DNA of 64,000 bases, from contig CAVYVO010000010.1 of assembly GCA_963771985.1 (NCBI GenBank), forward strand, positions 310,001-374,000, given 5' to 3'. Of this stretch, positions 60,132-64,000 are shown piece after piece. Each line of letters opens with the position of its first letter. Position 1 is the first letter of the stretch. The notes below the pieces were generated by a model. That model had not been told where the DNA came from, did not search any database, and saw only the letters and a list, made by a program, of their open reading frames with translations. The translations under genes and the position numbers were made by a program. Source of the DNA: Trebonia sp963771985. Lineage in GTDB: Bacteria; Actinomycetota; Actinomycetes; Streptosporangiales; Streptosporangiaceae.

Positions 60132-61109
60132 TCAGGGGCGGGATGCGAGGGCGGCGGGGCGGGTCGCGGCGACGACGCCGTCCAGGTCGAGGGGGCCGGT
60201 CTGGACGTCGGTGCCGGTGTGGGGGGCCTGGATGACCTGGCCGTGGCCGAGGTACATGACGACGTGGCCGGGGCTGGCGGGGGTGCCGTCGGAGCCGGCG
60301 GAAAACAGCAGGTCGCCGGGCTGGATCTGGGACAGCGGGATTTGCGGGCCGTCTTGGCGCCATTGGTAGGTGGTGCGGGCGATGTGGATGCCGGCGGCGG
60401 CGTAGGCGGCCCAGACCAGGCCGGAGCAGTCGTAGGAGGCGGGGCCCTGGCCGCCCCACTGGTAGGGCTTGCCGAGCTGCGCCTTGGCGAACGCGATCGC
60501 CGCGGCGGCCGGGTCGGGCTGCCCGGTGCCCTGGGCGGCGTAGCGGGCGGCCCAGGACATGACGTCGGTGACGTACCAGCCGGCGTGGTTGTAGGCGAAG
60601 ACGGCCTGCTCGATCCCGGCGGGGCTGCCGCCGCGGGCGCCGCTGGCGCAGAGCATCGCCGCGGCGGTGTAGATGGCGTCGGCCGGGTCGTAGGGGGTGA
60701 CGGGCTGGCCGGGGCTGGCGGTGACGGCGTATTCGGCGAAGGTGGCGGGGAGGAACTGCATGGGGCCTTCGGCGCCGGCGTAGTTGCGGCCGGAGCGGAC
60801 GCCCGGCAGGGGCGACTGGCCGTTGTCTGATTCGACGGTGCCGATGCCGGCCAGCACTGCCCAGGGCAGTCCCGGGCAGGTGCGGGCGGCGTCCATGTAC
60901 CAGGCCAGGTAGGCGGGCGGGATGTCTGCTTCTGCGGCGGGGGCGGGCGCGCCGTCCAGGGCGGCGGCCGCCGCCTGCGCGACGGCAGCGGCCGGCCCGC
61001 CGGGCGGGGCGGCTGGGACAGGCGCGGGACTGGCCGCTGTGGTGAGCAGGATGATCGCCAGCGGGAACCCGGCGGCGGCCGCCGCGGCGGCGGCGAGGGC
61101 CTTGACCAT
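60132..61109 (-). CDS. lytic transglycosylase-NlpC/P60 peptidoglycan hydrolase
   Basis: 325 residues. A signal-like N-terminal helix (ALAAAAAAAAGFPLAIILL) is followed by a transglycosylase domain (WAVLAGIGTVESDNGQSPLP with candidate catalytic Glu, then NYAGAEGPMQFLPATF). The C-terminal NlpC/P60 domain has the catalytic Cys in SYDCSGLVWAAYAAAG and His in SPGHVVMYLGHGQVI. Such two-domain enzymes open the cell wall for secretion or conjugation machines (VirB1-like). Its presence implies that this element once coded for a transfer channel. Confidence 0.9.
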   Translation of the reverse strand: MVKALAAAAAAAAGFPLAIILLTTAASPAPVPAAPPGGPAAAVAQAAAAALDGAPAPAAEADIPPAYLAWYMDAARTCPGLPWAVLAGIGTVESDNGQSPLPGVRSGRNYAGAEGPMQFLPATFAEYAVTASPGQPVTPYDPADAIYTAAAMLCASGARGGSPAGIEQAVFAYNHAGWYVTDVMSWAARYAAQGTGQPDPAAAAIAFAKAQLGKPYQWGGQGPASYDCSGLVWAAYAAAGIHIARTTYQWRQDGPQIPLSQIQPGDLLFSAGSDGTPASPGHVVMYLGHGQVIQAPHTGTDVQTGPLDLDGVVAATRPAALASRP

Positions 61110-61123
61110 GACGGCTGGCCCCC

Positions 61124-61471
61124 TCAGTAGAACAGCACGCGGGCGACCAGCCAGCGGCCGCCCGTCCGGGCCAGCTGCACGGTGACACCGTCCGGGGCGG
61201 ACGTGCGGCCCGCGCTGCTGGCCGTCACGCGGATGGCGTACACGCGCAGGTAGACCGTCTGGCCGGTCGGGGCGGGCGCGCCGTCGGGGTGGGTGACGGC
61301 CTGCACGCGCACCAGGCTGACCGTCCGGCTGCGGCGCATCGCCTCCCACGCGGCGGTGGCCGGCTGGGAGGCGGTCAGCTGCGCTTCCAGCGCCGCGGTG
61401 ACCAGCGGCGGGCACCGGGCGGCCATAGCACCGGGCCCGTCGTGGACGGTGTCGGTGCTCTGCACGGTCAC
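61124..61471 (-). CDS. truncated conjugal-transfer-type protein, 115 aa
   Basis: The segment RSRTVSLVRVQAVTHPDGAP, then QTVYLRVYAIRVTASS and VQLARTGGRWLVARVLFY, is the pattern of the C-terminal domain of VirB8/TcpC-like transfer proteins. The usual N-terminal cytoplasmic and membrane parts are missing: the frame begins right at the DUF6431 remnant. Probably a 5'-truncated gene cut by that insertion. Confidence 0.5.
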   Translation of the reverse strand: MTVQSTDTVHDGPGAMAARCPPLVTAALEAQLTASQPATAAWEAMRRSRTVSLVRVQAVTHPDGAPAPTGQTVYLRVYAIRVTASSAGRTSAPDGVTVQLARTGGRWLVARVLFY

Positions 61472-61655
61472 TCAAGATGACGATGTAGGCGCTGGTTTGC
61501 GTCACTGATGTTGCGGATGTGCTGAGGGCAGCCCTGAGGGGTTGTCCTTTTTCGTGTGCGACGGCACGGTGAGCACGTTGGAGACAGGTGCGGCCCTCCC
61601 GTTCCTTCGTTTGGCAGCGAGACGGGAGGGCCGCGGGCGGACGCTTGGAGGCGTC

Positions 61656-62272
61656 GTGCTCACGGTAAACGGTGACCGGGGTGCAGTCGAACGGCAGTTG
61701 CTGTCGGGGCAGCTGTGCTGCCCGTCGTGCGGCGGGGTGCTGGGCGGGTGGGGGAACGCGCGGCCGCGGCGGGTCCGGATCCTGGACGGGCCTGACGTGG
61801 AGGTTGTCCCGCGCAGGTCGCGGTGCCGGGGCTGCGGGGGGACGCACGTTCTTCTTCCTGCGCGGTTCCTGTCGCGTCGGGCGGACGCGGGGGCGGTGAT
61901 CGGCCGGGCGCTGGAGGAGAAGGCCGCGGGGAGCGGGCACCGGGTGATCGCGGCCGGGCTGGGACGGCCGGCGTCGACGGTGCGGGGCTGGCTGCGGTCG
62001 CTGGCCCGGAGCGCGGAGCGGGTGCGGGAGCGGTTCACGGTGCTGGCGGCGGGCCTGGCGGCCGATCCGCCGCTGCCCGCCCCGGCCGGGTCGCCGCTGG
62101 CGGACGCGGTCGCCGCCATCGCGGCGGCCGCCGCTGCGGCGGCGATGGTGCCGGGCGTGGCAGCGTGCCGCGGTGGCAGCTGGCGGCGGCGCAGACGTGC
62201 GGGCTGCTGCTGGCCCCGTCGTGGCCGGCCATGGCCGGCCACGCGAGCTGGCTCTGGGCGGCGGCACGCTGA
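61656..62272 (+). pseudogene. DUF6431 gene with a frameshift near its end
   Basis: The zinc-ribbon (CCPSCGGVLGGWGNARPRRV and RCRGCGGTHVLLPARFL) and the helix-turn-helix AAGLGRPASTVRGWLRSLA mark DUF6431, a family found with transposases. The frame changes near 62,150 (from MVPGVAACRGG to VPRWQLAAAQTCGLLLAP). Start taken as GTG at 61656. It lies with a transposase remnant and disrupts the transfer operon. Confidence 0.65.
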
Positions 62273-62450
62273 GCCGGAATCCTCGGTGACGCATGTTTTC
62301 GGCGTTTTCACTGAGGAGGGATGCCCGTGTAGGGGCTCAGGAGGACCGCAAGAGGGCGCAGCGGGCCGAGCAGGTGGCCTTGTTCCGTCTGTTTCCGGCA
62401 ACGCAGAGGGGTTTCGCTTCACAAACAAGGCCGTAAAGGCAATCACTGGT
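62273..62450 (+). pseudogene. N-terminal remnant of the partner transposase
   Basis: Bases ~62,340-62,400 encode EDRKRAQRAEQVALFRLS, which resembles the beginning of the integrase-core transposase that usually follows DUF6431 genes. The rest is missing, so the element is truncated on its right. Confidence 0.45.
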
Positions 62451-62503
62451 CATTGCGGGACCAAAAGAAAGTACCTTTGGAAAACTCAAGCAGTCAGTCT
62501 CCC

Positions 62504-62655
62504 ATGCGAGTACTTGCCGTGATCGTCCTGTATAAGATGCAGCCCAGAGAGTCAGCGGCCTTCAGGACACTTCGGGCAGCGATATCCGGTCTCGAGGACG
62601 GACAAGCAGATATAGAGATTTTGCTGTATGACAACACACCCGGGGGGCAGGCGAA
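62504..62655 (+). pseudogene. N-terminal fragment of a family-2 glycosyltransferase
   Basis: MRVLAVIVLYKMQPRESAAF followed by ILLYDNTPGGQ is the pattern of the first part of rhamnosyltransferase-like GT2 enzymes. The similarity ends near 62,655, and the frame runs into the glycogen synthase region. A fragment only. Confidence 0.5.
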
Positions 62656-62727
62656 GCGCTTCCGGCGGACGCACAAGGGCATCTGCCTGATCACCCAGCC
62701 GATGATCGAGAGGCTGGCACGGGTGAG

Positions 62728-64000
62728 TTGGCCGCCGTTCTGGCGGTCGTCTCCGAAGTCTTTCCGCTGATCAAGACAGGCGGGCTCGCAGACGTGGCGG
62801 GCGCGCTGCCGCTCGCGCTGGACGCCCAGAACGTTCACACCGTCACCCTGGTGCCCGGTTATCCGGCGGTGCTGCGCGGGCTGGTCGATGCCGCCCCGGT
62901 GCACGCATTCCCGAACCTGTTCGGCGGACCGGCGACGCTGTTGCGCGGACAGGCGGCGGGGCTCGACCTGCTGGCGATCGACGCGCCGCATCTCTACGCC
63001 CGCGCCGGCGGGCCCGTACGCCGGGCCGGGCGGCGCCGACTGGCCGGACAACGCGGTGCGCTTCGCCGCGCTGGCGGACGTGGCCGCGCGGGTGCGGGCC
63101 AGGGAGCGGTGGGCGACATCCGGCCCGACGTGCTGCACGCGCACGACTGGCAGGCCGGGCTGGCGCCTGCCTACCTGCACTACCGCGGCGGCCGGCCGGC
63201 CCGGCACGGTGATGACCGTGCACAACTTGGCCTTCCAGGGCTGCTTTCCGGCCGCGCTGCTGCCCGCCCTGGGCCTGCCGCCGGAAGCCTGGAGCGTCGA
63301 CGGCGTCGAATACTATGGCGACATCGGCTTCCTGAAGGCCGGGCTGCTGTTCGCCGATCGGATCACCACCGTCTCGCCGAGCTATGCCGCGGAGATATGC
63401 ACGCCGGCCGGCGGCATGGGCATGGACGGCCTGTTGCGCATGCGCGCCGCCGTGCTGAGCGGCATCCTGAACGGCATCGACGACGCGGTGTGGAACCCCG
63501 CAACCGATCCGTTCACGGTGGCCGACTTCTCCGCCGAACGTCCGGACCGGCGGGAGGCGAACAAGATGTCGCTGCAGGCATGGTTCGGGCTGAAGCAAGC
63601 GCCGGACAGGCTGCTGTTCGGCGTCATCAGCCGGCTGACCTGGCAGAAGGGCCTCGACCTGCTGCTGGCGTCCCTGGATACGCTGCTGGCCACCGGCGCG
63701 CAGCTTGCGCTGCTCGGCGCCGGCGAGCCGGGCCTGGAAATCCGCGGCCCGGGCCGCCGCCGCGGCGTATCCCGGCCGGATCGGCTGCGTCATCGGCTAC
63801 GACGAGGCGGTGGCGCACCAGATCCAGGCCGGCGCCGACGCCTTGCTGGTGCCGTCACGGTTCGAGCCGTGCGGCCTGACGCAACTTTGCGCGCTGCGCT
63901 ATGGCGCCCTGCCGGTGGTGGCGCGGGTCGGCGGCTTGGCCGACACGGTGATCGACGCCAACGAGGCGGCGGTCGCCGTCGGCACCGCCACCGGCGTGCA
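62728..64000 (+). pseudogene. glgA: glycogen synthase (GT5), broken by several frameshifts, runs off the right edge
   Basis: The start LAVVSEVFPLIKTGGLADVA contains the ADP-glucose binding KTGGL motif. Later parts are also clear: LHAHDWQAGLAPAYLHYRGG, VMTVHNLAFQG, DGVEYYGDIGFLKAGLLFAD, LFGVISRLTWQKGLDLL and PSRFEPCGLTQL. They lie in different frames, with shifts near 63,010, 63,095, 63,200 and 63,745. The gene is complete in order but cannot be translated as one protein. TTG at 62728 is the start. GlgA extends glycogen from ADP-glucose. The KTGGLADVAGALP opening is of the proteobacterial type, unlike the usual actinobacterial enzyme. Confidence 0.75.

Larger units (their letters stand above)
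51514..61471. mobile_element. decayed integrative element beside tRNA-Phe
   Basis: Starts with an integrase gene directly behind tRNA-Phe. It carries a second integrase copy, DUF2637 and transfer-type genes and a transglycosylase/NlpC-P60 gene, and breaks off at the DUF6431 remnant at 61.47 kb. No distal copy of the tRNA-Phe 3' end was found in the window. Confidence 0.65.

Noticed and set aside
60132..62294. 720-residue reading of the transglycosylase frame
   Set aside because: The part upstream of 61109 is antisense to the DUF6431 gene; the signal-like helix marks the true start at 61109.

Overview
High-GC actinomycete chromosome, heavily reworked by mobile DNA. The GC-rich genes with many GTG starts, WS/DGAT acyltransferase, MobF relaxase, DUF2637 and DUF4913 transfer genes, GntR/NUDIX pair and IS110/IS701/IS4 elements point to Actinomycetota, perhaps Streptosporangiales-like. 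Genus cannot be read from the sequence. No rRNA and no CRISPR array were seen.

Region 1 (1-7.2 kb) is a lipid-type cluster: a partial alpha/beta hydrolase, two adjacent thiolase-fold (KAS III/OleA-like) genes of which one has lost the whole catalytic triad, a second hydrolase, a WS/DGAT acyltransferase, an NAD-dependent epimerase-like reductase and an unknown gene. It recalls OleA-B-D / beta-lactone type clusters.

Region 2 (7.2-18.3 kb) is an accessory zone. Two matching palindromic operators (7474-7498 and 14261-14287) bracket a small Pro-rich peptide gene and a DUF3040-like/MarR gene pair. This segment was invaded by a 3.6-kb IS4-type element with perfect 15-bp inverted repeats and a 10-bp target duplication (8001-11600), which carries an unknown passenger gene, and by an IS110 element. 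Next comes a mosaic transposon (14436-18344) flanked by a 36-bp direct repeat.

Region 3 (18344-48627) is a complete 30-kb integrative element in the 3' end of tRNA-Lys(UUU), bounded by perfect 43-bp direct repeats. Its right side holds the integrase (with an inserted GntR-type helix-turn-helix), NUDIX, GntR repressor, a tightly coupled operon of small genes, a VirD4-type coupling protein, and a MobF relaxase. No VirB4-like ATPase was found, so it is probably mobilizable rather than self-transmissible. Its left side (18.9-32.2 kb) is cargo that looks like a defence island: KAP NTPase, PIN protein, HTH-TIR-coiled-coil protein, DUF6236 protein, a double deoxyribosyltransferase-like/P-loop ATPase fusion, and small membrane proteins, separated by three copies of a ~145-bp intergenic repeat.

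Region 4 (48.7-51.5 kb) is chromosome: glutaryl-CoA dehydrogenase-like gene, PspC protein, MFS remnant and tRNA-Glu, -Asp and -Phe.

Region 5 (51.5-61.5 kb) is a second, decayed integrative element next to tRNA-Phe. It has two nearly identical integrase genes in a 1.2-kb inverted repeat (one broken by a one-base deletion) and a transfer-type operon with duplicated gene pairs and a transglycosylase/NlpC-P60 protein. It is cut at 61.47 kb by a DUF6431 transposon remnant. The last 1.5 kb holds a glycosyltransferase fragment and a glycogen synthase gene broken by several frameshifts, which may be foreign or an assembly problem.
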